From Anthopleura xanthogrammica (Eukaryota; Cnidaria; Anthozoa; Actiniaria; Actiniidae): 64,000 bases of DNA. Below are positions 1 through 8,492 of the stretch, one piece after another; within the stretch, counting starts at the first letter, position 1; the number at the start of each line of letters is the position of its first letter. The stretch is from the NCBI GenBank assembly GCA_964019055.1, contig OZ025209.1, positions 9,549,741 through 9,613,740 on the forward strand, in the 5' to 3' direction. The notes under the pieces are model-generated. The model made no database searches. It had not been told where the DNA came from and saw nothing but the letters and a program-made list of their open reading frames with translations. The position numbers and the translations under genes were made by a program.

Positions 1-197
1 ATAAACTGGTATCTAGAGTTGGACTGCCCGAGATGTAGACACAATCAGGAAAAACTGGGCACAATCCAAGCCCTCGACCTGAAAAACATTCTGAGCAGTC
101 GGCACACCCCACAATTTTTTCATACTTTTCTTACTTCCCAAACATTGTCTATCTTTCACTCTACCACACTACACAATATATACTTACACAAAAAGGG
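1..197 (-). other. Retroelement sequence downstream of pol, no recognised gene
   Basis: This is the sequence after the gag-pol stop on the minus strand. I see no long frame on that strand and no match to the LTR start (TGTCACGG) found at 5023. A purine-rich stretch on the minus strand (about 138 down to 114) resembles a polypurine tract, but nothing LTR-like follows it, so I do not call it one. It is most likely internal untranslated sequence ahead of a 3' LTR left of the window. Confidence 0.5.
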
Positions 198-3100
198 TTA
201 TAATCTGCTTAGTACATCCGCATTGATGTTCCTCTTTCCGCTTTTATGTTCGATCTCCAGGTCGTACTCTTGTAGGGATAAACTCCATCGAAGTAGTTTT
301 CTACTCTTATCTCTTACCCGGGATAGCCAAACTAGAGGATTATGATCTGTCTGTAGGATGAAATGTCTTCCAAATAAGTAGTATCTAAACAACTCTAATG
401 CCCATACTATGGCAAGACATTCTTTTTCAGTGGTAGCAAGTTTTTCTTCCCTAGGCTGAAGTTTTCTGCTTGCGAAGACTATTGGGTGTTCTTCGTCTTG
501 GTCGTCTTTCTGGGTTAAAATTGCCCCAAGTCCTCTGTTCGAAGCGTCTACTTGTACAATAAATTCCTTATTCCATTTTGGTGGACATAACACTGGAGCA
601 TTAATGAGTGCATTCTTCAGGTCGCAAAATGCTTTCTCACATTTCTCGTCCCAATTCACTTTAGTTGGTCTGTTTCCTTTGGTTAAATCGCTTAGTATTG
701 CAGCTCTCTCTGAAAAATTATGGATAAATTTCCGATAATATCCAACCAAGCCTAAAAATGATCTTACCTCCTTTTTTGTTCGAGGTCCTGGGAACTTTGC
801 TACTGTCTGAACGAGCGCTTCTCGGGGTTTAATGGTACCATTTCCAACCCGGTGGCCAACAAATTCAACAGTCAACATGCCAACTTTACATTTCGAGGGT
901 CTGGCATTTAGGTGACAATCACGCAAGCGTTGTAATACAAGGCGGATTTTAGCTAAGTGTTGTGCAAAAGTACCATCTGTATCTATTTCAACATCGTCAA
1001 TGTAAGCATCTGTGAAATTTTCAAGGCCTTTTAACACTTTTTCCGTCATCATTCTCTGGAATGTTGCGGGCGCGGTTTTCATACCGAAAGGCATTACCAG
1101 GAACTCAAATAATCCTCTTGAAGTAATGAAGGCTGATTTTTCAATGGTTGATTGCTCCAAAGGGATTTGCCAGTAGCCTTTTGTTAAATCCAAAGTTGTT
1201 ATGAATTTGGCTGCACTTACCCTTTCAATCATTCTCTCCATCCTAGGAATGGGATAGGCGTCCATCTTGGTTACGTCATTTAACTTGCGATAATCAACGC
1301 AGAACCTTATGCTACCATCTGGCTTTGGTACTATCACGACTGGAAAGGACCACGGACTTACGGAGGGTCGTACGATGTTCATTTTAAGCATCTTGTCTAT
1401 CTCATCCGTTACGGCTTTTTCTAGTCTTTGAGGTACTTTATAAGGAGAACGTCTGATAGGTTTAGCATCCCCAGTATCAATTTGATGAACTGCTACATTT
1501 GTGAGATTAGGTTTACCTGAAAACACATCAGAGAATTCTTTCAACAGCTCTTGAACTTCGGTTCTTTGCTCTTCATTAAGATCGTTTGAAATGGTGACGT
1601 CATGCCAGGTTTCGTCATTTCCCAATTGTGGCAAACTTTTCTCGTGAGGATAAGTCATTTCTTGCGATTCCTCTATAACAAAGGCGGTAGCCTCTTCCCT
1701 ACTCTGCCAAAGGCTTAACAAATTAATATTGTATGAACGATGCTGTTTATTCTTCTTACCAGTATCAATTTCATATGTTCGATCGCCTTTCACACATGTT
1801 ATCGGGTATGGACCATGCCATTTGGTTTCCAATTTGTTACCAGGGGTAGGGAGTAATACTAACACTTTATCGCCAACTTCAAATTTCCGCACAGAGCTCT
1901 TCTTGTCGTAATACTTTTTCTGTTTGGCTTGACTTTCCTGCATGTTCTGACTTACAGCTTCTTGCATGACTGTCATTCGTCGACGCATTTCAAGTACGTA
2001 GGTAACCAAGTCAGGTTGTGGTGAATCCTTTTCCATCCAGGTTTCTTTGATCACAGCCAGGGGACCTCTGATAGTGCGCCCATACAGGAGTTCAAACGGT
2101 GAATAGCCCACATCGAATGATAGCCTTGGCCAATAGAAATGGGTGCTTATTCTTGAAATCGTTTTTTTCCTACCCAGGTGTCCGGCTAACGGTGTGGTAT
2201 GGCTGATTCTCAAGATTTCTGGGCGATACGATTCAGGAACTGCGACGCGATCTACGTAAGATAAACCATCATGATCATTTACAGAGAATTTACGATGCAT
2301 CAATAAACCTCGTTGGAAAAAATATCCATCCTTTTCTTTTGGTTCTTCATCTGATGCAACCTTTAAGCATTGAGCCAATGTAATATCATTCTTCTGATCA
2401 AAAATTACCTGTTCATGGTTTCGGTCTAGAATGTTTACCTTACATACTTCATCATCTTTAGAATTAATCCTACTAGGTTCAGGAAGGATTTCATTCTTTG
2501 CGTCTTTCTTATGTCCATCTGAACTAGGGCGATCCTGAGATTGTTTAACTAGCCGAGATGATAAGGTTTTCGCTGCCATGTGGTTCTCACGGTCCATTAG
2601 CTCTTCTATCCTTTCTTGTGCTTTCACTTTCGCCTGATTTCTAGTCATAACAAATGCCTGTTCGTTATCTATCCATTGGTTTAATAGATCCTGGCGTGTA
2701 ACCACTCGACCATACGAAGATCGACCTAGCAAACAGTCAATTGGAAGATTGTCAACTACTCCAACTAGCTTTTTATACATACCTTGTGGAACCTTCATAA
2801 CTACCCATGCCAACGGTATCACGATTCTTTCACCTGTAGCTGTGAGGACAGTTATTTTCTCACACGTCTCGTCTGATTTACTTACAAACCTACGATGAAC
2901 CAGTGTACGAGTGCATCCTGTATCTACTAACATCTTCGCAGGTATTTCACATATAAATCCATCAATATAGAGTTCAGGAAAATGAGGTTCATTACTCAAA
3001 GGGGTGAGACATAGCAAACCTCTCGATCCTGGTGGTTTGGTTAGAGTCGAACTTACCTTGGTTGGGCAGTTGAAAGATAAGTGACCAAGTTCTTTACATT

Positions 3101-4220
3101 TGTAACACCTAATATTTCGAGAACGGGAAAAATCCCTTTTCTCCTCTTTGTCTGCAATATGAATTCGTTCGACCTTATTACCCTCAGGACTACTAGTGCT
3201 TACATTCTTACGTTGTTCCCAAGAGATACTTACCCGTTTAGTTCTATTTTTGTCCGTACTTACGTATTTCCCATCAACTAAGGGACCCTTTCGTGCTTGA
3301 ATGTGTTCGTTTGCAGCTTTTGCTAATTCTTCTGCGGTTTCAGGTTTCTTTTCTTTTAACCAGGCACGCAATTCGGGACTTACTGCGTCCAGCATTCTCT
3401 CGATTGTAACTTGCTCTAAGATGCGTTCTGCGTCCCCATTTACTCCAGCTACAAGCATCCATCTGTCTAGGAAACGTCGAGTCTTCCTAGCCCACTGCAC
3501 AAAGTCCTCCTCGGGTAACTTCTCTGAATGACGGAACTTGTATCGGTAATGATCTACAGTTAACTGATACGATTCAAGTATTGCAAGTTTAGAAAGATCA
3601 TAATTCTGTGCATCTGGATCTTTTAGTTCTAGATATACTGATTTAGCTCTTTCACTTAACCTTGGGATAAGGCTTCCCAACCACTGTTCCTTTGGGACAA
3701 ACTGCGATTTGGCGGTCATTTCAAAAACTCTGAAAAAATCATCTATGTCCTCGTTTTCTCGCATATCTCTCATCTTCATAATGACTACATGTTTCTCATC
3801 TTTTACTGGTATTTGTCTTATTTGAGCTTCAACATCAAGCCTCTTCATTTCCAACTGTAAAGAAAGTATTCTTAACTGTCTCTCTTCTTCCTCTTTTCTC
3901 GCCTCTCTCTCATGCTGACGAGCCTCCCTTTCCTCCCTTATCACATCTATTTCCTCCTGTCTCATTTGTCTTCGCAGTCTAAGAAACTCATACTGCTCCC
4001 CGAAATTCCCGGAAACTACATCTTCCAACCCTAAACCTTCCGAACCTCCAACAGCCCCTTCCTCATCTTCCGACCCTAGAGAAGTCATTTCCTTATCAAA
4101 TATTCGTAACCTACTACCTAGATTCCATTTCCCATCCTCATCACTAAAACTTATACCCCTACTAACACATTCCTCCCTTAATTCTTTTAAACTAAAATCT
4201 CCATACATACGCGTGCTCAT
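198..4220 (-). CDS. gag-pol: Gag-Pol polyprotein of a Gmr1-like Ty3/gypsy retrotransposon, integrase core deleted
   Basis: A 1340-residue frame; the ATG at 4220 lies just inside the leader, 35 bases past the primer-binding site, and a TAA ends it at 198. Domains in order: SAP-like segment (about 8-42); charged coiled coil rich in E, R and Q (75-136); capsid with a SCAN-like part (about 225-310, ending in ELRAWLKEKKPETAEEL); zinc knuckle C372-x2-C375-x4-H380-x4-C385; aspartic protease with D433-T-G and a late LLG at 497-499; integrase zinc-binding start with H674 and H681; abrupt join at 704/705 to the end of the core (GYSPFELLYGR); GPY/F module (about 780-840, HGPY at 802-805); reverse transcriptase (about 880-1125) with D1011 and YIDD 1073-1076; RNase H with D1225, the TEKE Glu near 1265, D1292 and D1335. 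The two zinc-binding cysteines and the D,D-35-E residues of integrase are absent. Gag and Pol share one frame, so no frameshift is needed. Protease, RT and RNase H look intact; integration would need integrase supplied in trans. Confidence 0.93.
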   Translation of the reverse strand: MSTRMYGDFSLKELREECVSRGISFSDEDGKWNLGSRLRIFDKEMTSLGSEDEEGAVGGSEGLGLEDVVSGNFGEQYEFLRLRRQMRQEEIDVIREEREARQHEREARKEEEERQLRILSLQLEMKRLDVEAQIRQIPVKDEKHVVIMKMRDMRENEDIDDFFRVFEMTAKSQFVPKEQWLGSLIPRLSERAKSVYLELKDPDAQNYDLSKLAILESYQLTVDHYRYKFRHSEKLPEEDFVQWARKTRRFLDRWMLVAGVNGDAERILEQVTIERMLDAVSPELRAWLKEKKPETAEELAKAANEHIQARKGPLVDGKYVSTDKNRTKRVSISWEQRKNVSTSSPEGNKVERIHIADKEEKRDFSRSRNIRCYKCKELGHLSFNCPTKVSSTLTKPPGSRGLLCLTPLSNEPHFPELYIDGFICEIPAKMLVDTGCTRTLVHRRFVSKSDETCEKITVLTATGERIVIPLAWVVMKVPQGMYKKLVGVVDNLPIDCLLGRSSYGRVVTRQDLLNQWIDNEQAFVMTRNQAKVKAQERIEELMDRENHMAAKTLSSRLVKQSQDRPSSDGHKKDAKNEILPEPSRINSKDDEVCKVNILDRNHEQVIFDQKNDITLAQCLKVASDEEPKEKDGYFFQRGLLMHRKFSVNDHDGLSYVDRVAVPESYRPEILRISHTTPLAGHLGRKKTISRISTHFYWPRLSFDVGYSPFELLYGRTIRGPLAVIKETWMEKDSPQPDLVTYVLEMRRRMTVMQEAVSQNMQESQAKQKKYYDKKSSVRKFEVGDKVLVLLPTPGNKLETKWHGPYPITCVKGDRTYEIDTGKKNKQHRSYNINLLSLWQSREEATAFVIEESQEMTYPHEKSLPQLGNDETWHDVTISNDLNEEQRTEVQELLKEFSDVFSGKPNLTNVAVHQIDTGDAKPIRRSPYKVPQRLEKAVTDEIDKMLKMNIVRPSVSPWSFPVVIVPKPDGSIRFCVDYRKLNDVTKMDAYPIPRMERMIERVSAAKFITTLDLTKGYWQIPLEQSTIEKSAFITSRGLFEFLVMPFGMKTAPATFQRMMTEKVLKGLENFTDAYIDDVEIDTDGTFAQHLAKIRLVLQRLRDCHLNARPSKCKVGMLTVEFVGHRVGNGTIKPREALVQTVAKFPGPRTKKEVRSFLGLVGYYRKFIHNFSERAAILSDLTKGNRPTKVNWDEKCEKAFCDLKNALINAPVLCPPKWNKEFIVQVDASNRGLGAILTQKDDQDEEHPIVFASRKLQPREEKLATTEKECLAIVWALELFRYYLFGRHFILQTDHNPLVWLSRVRDKSRKLLRWSLSLQEYDLEIEHKSGKRNINADVLSRL
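2106..2111 (-). other. In-frame deletion scar in integrase
   Basis: Codons 704 and 705 of the polyprotein meet here. Upstream, residues 655-704 read as the start of the integrase zinc-binding domain, with two histidines and the FYWP motif. Downstream, residue 705 opens the GYSPFELLYG motif, which in Ty3/gypsy integrases comes after the catalytic core. From family knowledge roughly 170-190 residues normally separate these motifs, including two zinc-binding cysteines and the DDE triad. The frame is kept and no foreign sequence lies at the join. The deletion could be genomic or could derive from a spliced RNA template; the sequence does not decide. Confidence 0.85.
3288..3546 (-). other. SCAN-like capsid segment within Gag
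   Basis: Codons about 225-311. The translated segment has the pattern of vertebrate SCAN domains: an FR…EED-F-…W start, a central helix with LEQ-…ER-LDA, and the signature ELRAWLKEKKPETAEEL, close to the ELQAWVREHRPES-type motif of SCAN zinc-finger proteins. Published work derives the SCAN domain from the capsid of a Gmr1-like Gypsy element. Here it is in its retroelement setting, between an N-terminal coiled coil and the zinc knuckle, where it would mediate capsid self-association. Confidence 0.75.
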
Positions 4221-4224
4221 TCCT

Positions 4225-4239
4225 TTGAGTCTGACTCAA
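4225..4239. promoter_or_regulatory. 15-bp leader palindrome with an AP-1-like site
   Basis: Seven-base arms, TTGAGTC and GACTCAA, flank one central base in the leader between the primer-binding site and the gag start. Positions 4232-4238 read TGACTCA, the AP-1 (TRE) consensus. It could be a regulatory site, or an RNA hairpin near the start codon; nothing shows that it functions, and chance is possible for so short a motif. Confidence 0.3.
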
Positions 4240-4254
4240 GGCGACTAAGGTGAC

Positions 4255-4273
4255 AATCCCACTTCTGACACCA
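4255..4273 (-). promoter_or_regulatory. Primer-binding site, tRNA-Leu type
   Basis: Read on the minus strand this is TGGTGTCAGAAGTGGGATT. It is complementary to a tRNA 3' end of the form AATCCCACTTCTGACA plus CCA, which matches the T-arm and acceptor stem of animal tRNA-Leu (CAG/AAG) as I know it. It lies 6 bases inside the proposed LTR end at 4280 and 35 bases ahead of the gag ATG, the expected place for priming minus-strand DNA synthesis. The isoacceptor is from memory, not from a search. Confidence 0.85.
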
Positions 4274-4279
4274 AAAGTC

Positions 4280-5023
4280 TGTAACCGAACGGTTGTCACC
4301 TTGCCCCGACGTGCCTTAAAGCCTTCCCTCAAAGTAATGAACATGCACAACTTAACTGGTATAAATCGAAATTTATTATCATTAAATTCCATAAGCAACC
4401 CACCCGACCTGAAACAATCTTAAACTTAGACTTAATACGAAACTCACTCGCAACTCAAGCGAACCCAACTTAACTTAAAGATTTAAATGAATTTTACTTA
4501 ATAATTACTTAAATGAAGTGTAACTTAATTCGATTATTGTTTTTTTGTTTTTACCTTTTTTTTTTCTTCCTAGCAATCTATCAAAAAAAATTGTTCCTTG
4601 CGTTTGTGTCCAGCTAGTGTGGTTATTTCTTTTGCTTTTCGATTCTGTCAAGATCCAGCACTTACTTCTTCGAGTTGTTTGGTTACGGTTCTTTGTTCGG
4701 CTAACTGACCATTCCTTTGAATACTTGAATTTTCTTTTCTTTGCAATTCTTTCTTCCTTTTTTGTTTAACGTTCTGTTTCAGTCTTTCAGCCCTGTAACT
4801 CTTCTTTTCTTTGATTGCTGACCTTGATTTCACGTTCGACGATACTACTACGGAACTCTGTGCGAGTTGATTCCTCAAGTAACTTAGTTCGTCTTGCTTC
4901 TGTGGTTGCCGGCCAACTACTGACACTTGTTTCGCAAGGGCGTATTTGAATATTCGCAGGAACAATAGATACTAATGAACTGCCTATAGACATTGGCTGC
5001 CTATGAAAAGTTATTCCGTGACA
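4280..5023 (-). repeat. 5' LTR of the Gmr1-like element, about 744 bp
   Basis: On the minus strand it begins TGTCACGG at 5023, exactly where satellite sequence stops, and ends TTACA at 4280, 6 bases before the primer-binding site. An alternative end is GTGACA at 4294, which gives a perfect 6-base terminal inverted repeat but a 20-base gap to the primer-binding site. A poly(A) signal lies at 4372-4377 and a CCAAT motif at 4991-4995 on the minus strand. No clear TATA box was found. The minus strand is purine-rich around 4540-4800. Short frames inside it are not credible genes. The ends cannot be confirmed without the second LTR. Confidence 0.8.
4372..4377 (-). terminator. LTR polyadenylation signal AATAAA
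   Basis: AATAAA on the minus strand, about 92 bases before the proposed LTR end, followed some 20-40 bases later by a GT/T-rich stretch. This is the expected arrangement of a retroelement R region followed by a short U5. It is the only canonical signal I noted in this part of the LTR. Confidence 0.5.
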
Positions 5024-5024
5024 G
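5023..5024. other. Retroelement/satellite insertion junction
   Basis: The LTR terminus (plus-strand CCGTGACA) is followed immediately by GGATGTCC, which in every other monomer is preceded by CACATTTT. The satellite is therefore cut at one point with no filler, as integrase-mediated insertion gives. A 4-6 bp target duplication beginning GGAT should recur next to the unseen 3' LTR. Confidence 0.85.
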
Positions 5025-6230
5025 GATGTCCAAAACACTGTTTTGCTGGAAAAAAAAAAGCTTTTTAGCCCAAAAAACTGAAAAATGGCCATTTTGGCTC
5101 TCAAAACCAGGTTTTTCGCTGAGGGTGTGACCTGTTTGCTGAAACCCCCACTTCTTGCTCATGAAAATACCTCTTGAGATAAAAACACGACTTTTTGGCG
5201 GAAAAAAATGGGCTTTTGGCTGAGTAAAGGTGCTTTTTGGTCAAAAAAGGTGTTTTTGGCTGAGAAAATCTGAAATTTGCTGAGAATTTTCTTTTGCTCG
5301 AAACACGACGTTTTCACTGCTAAACGCAAGTTTTGGCCGAGAAAAGCACATTTTGGATGTCCAAAACACTGTTTTGCTGGAAAAAAAAAAGCTTTTTAGC
5401 CCAAAAAACTGAAAAATGGCCATTTTGGCTCTCAAAACCAGGTTTTTCGCTGACGGTGTGACCTGTTTGCTGAAACCCCCACTTCTTGCTCATGAAAATA
5501 CCTCTTGAGATAAAAACACGACTTTTTGGCGAAAAAAAATGGGCTTTTGGCTGGGTAAAGGTGCTTTTTGGTCAAAAAAGGTGTTTTTTGCTGAGAAAAT
5601 CTGAAATTTGCTGAGAATTTTCTTTTGCTCAAAACACGACGTTTTCACTGCTAAACGCAAGTTTTGGCCGAGAAAAGCACATTTTGGATGTCCAAAACAC
5701 TGTTTTGCTGGAAAAAAAAGCTTTTTAGCCCAAAAAACTGAAAAATGGCCATTTTGGCTCTCAAAACCAGGTTTTTCGCTGACGGTGTGACCTGTTTGCT
5801 GAAACCCCCACTTCTTGCTCATGAAAATACCTCTTGAGATAAAAACACGACTTTTTGGCGAAAAAAAATGGGCTTTTGGCTGAGTAAAGGTGCTTTTTGG
5901 TCAAAAAAGGTGTTTTTTGCTGAGAAAATCTGAAATTTGCTGAGAATTTTCTTTTTTGCTCAAAACACGACGTTTTCACTGCTAAACGCAAGTTTTGGCC
6001 GAGAAAAGCACATTTATGATGTCCAAAACACTGTTTTGCTGGAAAAAAAAGCTTTTTAGCCCAAAAAACTGAAAAATGGCCATTTTGGCTCTCAAAACCA
6101 GGTTTTTCGCTGACGGTGTGACCTGTTTGCTGAAACCCCCACTTCTTGCTCATGAAAATATCTCTTGAGATAAAAACACGACTTTTTGGCGAAAAAAAAT
6201 GGGGTTTTGGCTGAGTAAAGGTGCTTTTTG

Positions 6231-6249
6231 GTAAAAAAAGGCGTTTTTG
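6231..6249. repeat. 19-bp subrepeat insertion in a monomer (first of four)
   Basis: One extra subrepeat lies beside the normal GGTCAAAAAAGGTG subrepeat. This copy reads GTAAAAAAAGGCG where the other three read GTGAAAAAAGGCG. The monomer becomes about 348 bp. Confidence 0.8.
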
Positions 6250-7896
6250 GTCAAAAAAGGGGTTTTTTGCTGAGAAAATCTGAAATTTGCTGAGAATTTT
6301 CTTTTGCTCAAAACACGACGTTTTCACTGCTAAACGCAAGTTTTGGCCGAGAAAAGCACATTTCGGATGTCCAAAACACTGTTTTGCTGGAAAAAAAAAA
6401 GCTTTTTGGCCCAAAAAACTGAAAAATGGCCATTTTGGCTCTCAAAACCAGGTTTTTCGCTGACGGTGTGACCTGTTTGCTGAAACCCCCACTTCTTGCT
6501 CATGAAAATACCTCTTGAGATAACAACACGACTTTTTGGCGAAAAAAAATGGGCTTTTGGCTGAGTAAAGGTGCTTTTTGGTCAAAAAAGGTGTTTTTTG
6601 CTGAGAAAATCTGAAATTTGCTGACAATTTTCTTTTGCTCAAAACACGACGTTTTCACTGCTAAACGCAAGTTTTGGCCGAGAAAAGTACATTTTGGATG
6701 TCCAAAACACTGTTTTGCTGGAAAAAAAAGCTTTTTAGCCCAAAAAACTGAAAAATGGCCATTTTGGCTCTCAAAACCAGGTTTTTCGCTGACGGTGTGA
6801 CCTGTTTGCTGAAACCCCCACTTCTTGCTCATGAAAATACCTCTTGAGATAAAAACACGACTTTTTGGCCAAAAAAAATGGGCTTTTGGCTGAGTAAAGG
6901 TGCTTTTTGGTCAAAAAAGGTGTTTTTGGCTGAGAAAATCTGAAATTTGCTGAGAATTTTCTTTTGCTCAAAACACGACGTTTTCACTGCTAAACGCAAG
7001 TTTTGGCCGAGAAAAGCACATTTTGGATGTCCAAAACACTGTTTTGCTGGAAAAAAAAGCTTTTTAGCCCAAAAAACTGAAAAATGGCCATTTTGGCTCT
7101 CAAAACCAGGTTTTTCGCTGACGGTGTGACCTGTTTGCTGAAACCCCCACTTCTTGCTCATGAAAATACCTCTTGAGATAAAAACACGACTTTTTGGCGA
7201 AAAAAAATGGGCTTTTGGCTGAGTAAAGGTGCTTTTTGGTCAAAAAAGGTGTTTTTTGCTGAGAAAATCTGAAATTTGCTGACAATTTTCTTTTGCTCAA
7301 AACACGACGTTTTCACTGCTAAACGCAAGTTTTGGCCGAGAAAAGTACATTTTGGATGTCCAAAACACTGTTTTGCTGGAAAAAAAAGCTTTTTAGCCCA
7401 AAAAACTGAAAAATGGCCATTTTGGCTCTCAAAACCAGGTTTTTCGCTGACGGTGTGACCTGTTTGCTGAAACCCCCACTTCTTGCTCATGAAAATACCT
7501 CTTGAGATAAAAACACGACTTTTTGGCGAAAAAAAATGGGCTTTTGGCTGAGTAAAGGTGCTTTTTGGTCAAAAAAGGTGTTTTTGGCTGAGAAAATCTG
7601 AAATTTGCTGAGAATTTTCTTTTGCTCAAAACACGACGTTTTCACTGCTAAACGCAAGTTTTGGCCGAGAAAAGCACATTTTGGATGTCCAAAACACTGT
7701 TTTGCTGGAAAAAAAAGCTTTTTAGCCCAAAAAACTGAAAAATGGCCATTTTGGCTCTCAAAACCAGGTTTTTCGCTGACGGTGTGACCTGTTTGCTGAA
7801 ACCCCCACTTCTTGCTCATGAAAATACCTCTTGAGATAAAAACACGACTTTTTGGCGAAAAAAAATGGGGTTTTGGCTGAGTAAAGGTGCTTTTTG

Positions 7897-7915
7897 GTGA
7901 AAAAAGGCGTTTTTG
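7897..7915. repeat. 19-bp subrepeat insertion in a monomer (second)
   Basis: An extra GTGAAAAAAGGCGTTTTTG unit sits before the usual GTCAAAAAAGGTG unit, which makes a 348-bp monomer. It is exactly one extra subrepeat, as expected from slippage or unequal exchange between subrepeats. Confidence 0.85.
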
Positions 7916-8492
7916 GTCAAAAAAGGTGTTTTTTGCTGAGAAAATCTGAAATTTGCTGAGAATTTTCTTTTGCTCAAAACACGACGTTTTCACTGCTAAA
8001 CGCAAGTTTTGGCCGAGAAAAGTACATTTTGGATGTCCAAAACACTGTTTTGCTGGAAAAAAAAGCTTTTTAGCCCAAAAAACTGAAAAATGGCCATTTT
8101 GGCTCTCAAAACCAGGTTTTTCGCTGACGGTGTGACCTGTTTGCTGAAACCCCCACTTCTTGCTCATGAAAATACCTCTTGAGATAAAAACACGACTTTT
8201 TGGCGAAAAAAAATGGGCTTTTGGCTGAGTAAAGGTGCTTTTTGGTCAAAAAAGGTGTTTTTGGCTGAGAAAATCTGAAATTTGCTGAGAATTTTCTTTT
8301 GCTCAAAACACGACGTTTTCACTGCTAAACGCAAGTTTTGGCCGAGAAAAGCACATTTTGGATGTCCAAAACACTGTTTTGCTGGAAAAAAAAGCTTTTT
8401 AGCCCAAAAAACTGAAAAATGGCCATTTTGGCTCTCAAAACCAGGTTTTTCGCTGACGGTGTGACCTGTTTGCTGAAACCCCCACTTCTTGC

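Larger units (their letters stand above)
1..5023 (-). mobile_element. Gmr1-like Ty3/gypsy LTR retrotransposon, 5' LTR through end of pol; 3' LTR outside window
   Basis: Seen: on the minus strand the order is LTR (about 5023-4280), primer-binding site (4273-4255), leader, one gag-pol frame (4220-198) and at least 197 bases of downstream sequence. The domain order Gag, protease, integrase, reverse transcriptase, RNase H places integrase before reverse transcriptase. Known: this Ty1/copia-like order inside a Ty3/gypsy element defines the Gmr1 group, and a SCAN-like capsid is also a Gmr1 trait. Inferred: the copy is young, because 1340 codons carry no stop or frameshift, but it is non-autonomous because the integrase core is missing. 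The right end meets satellite DNA directly, so it sits inside the array. No second LTR copy is found in positions 1-197, so the element continues left of the window. Confidence 0.9.

Noticed and set aside
1..140. 3' LTR inside the left edge
   Set aside because: No stretch matches the LTR start or end seen at 5023 and 4280; short TG-starting words there do not continue the match.
19..345. Plus-strand 108-codon frame
   Set aside because: It overlaps the conserved RNase H end of pol on the other strand and has no recognisable domain.
4255..4273. A tRNA gene
   Set aside because: Only 19 bases match a tRNA 3' end and CCA is encoded; this is the element's primer-binding site.
4545..5104. Small frames of 74 and 105 codons in the LTR
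   Set aside because: They are low-complexity frames in a pyrimidine/purine-biased LTR, overlap each other on both strands, and one runs into the satellite.
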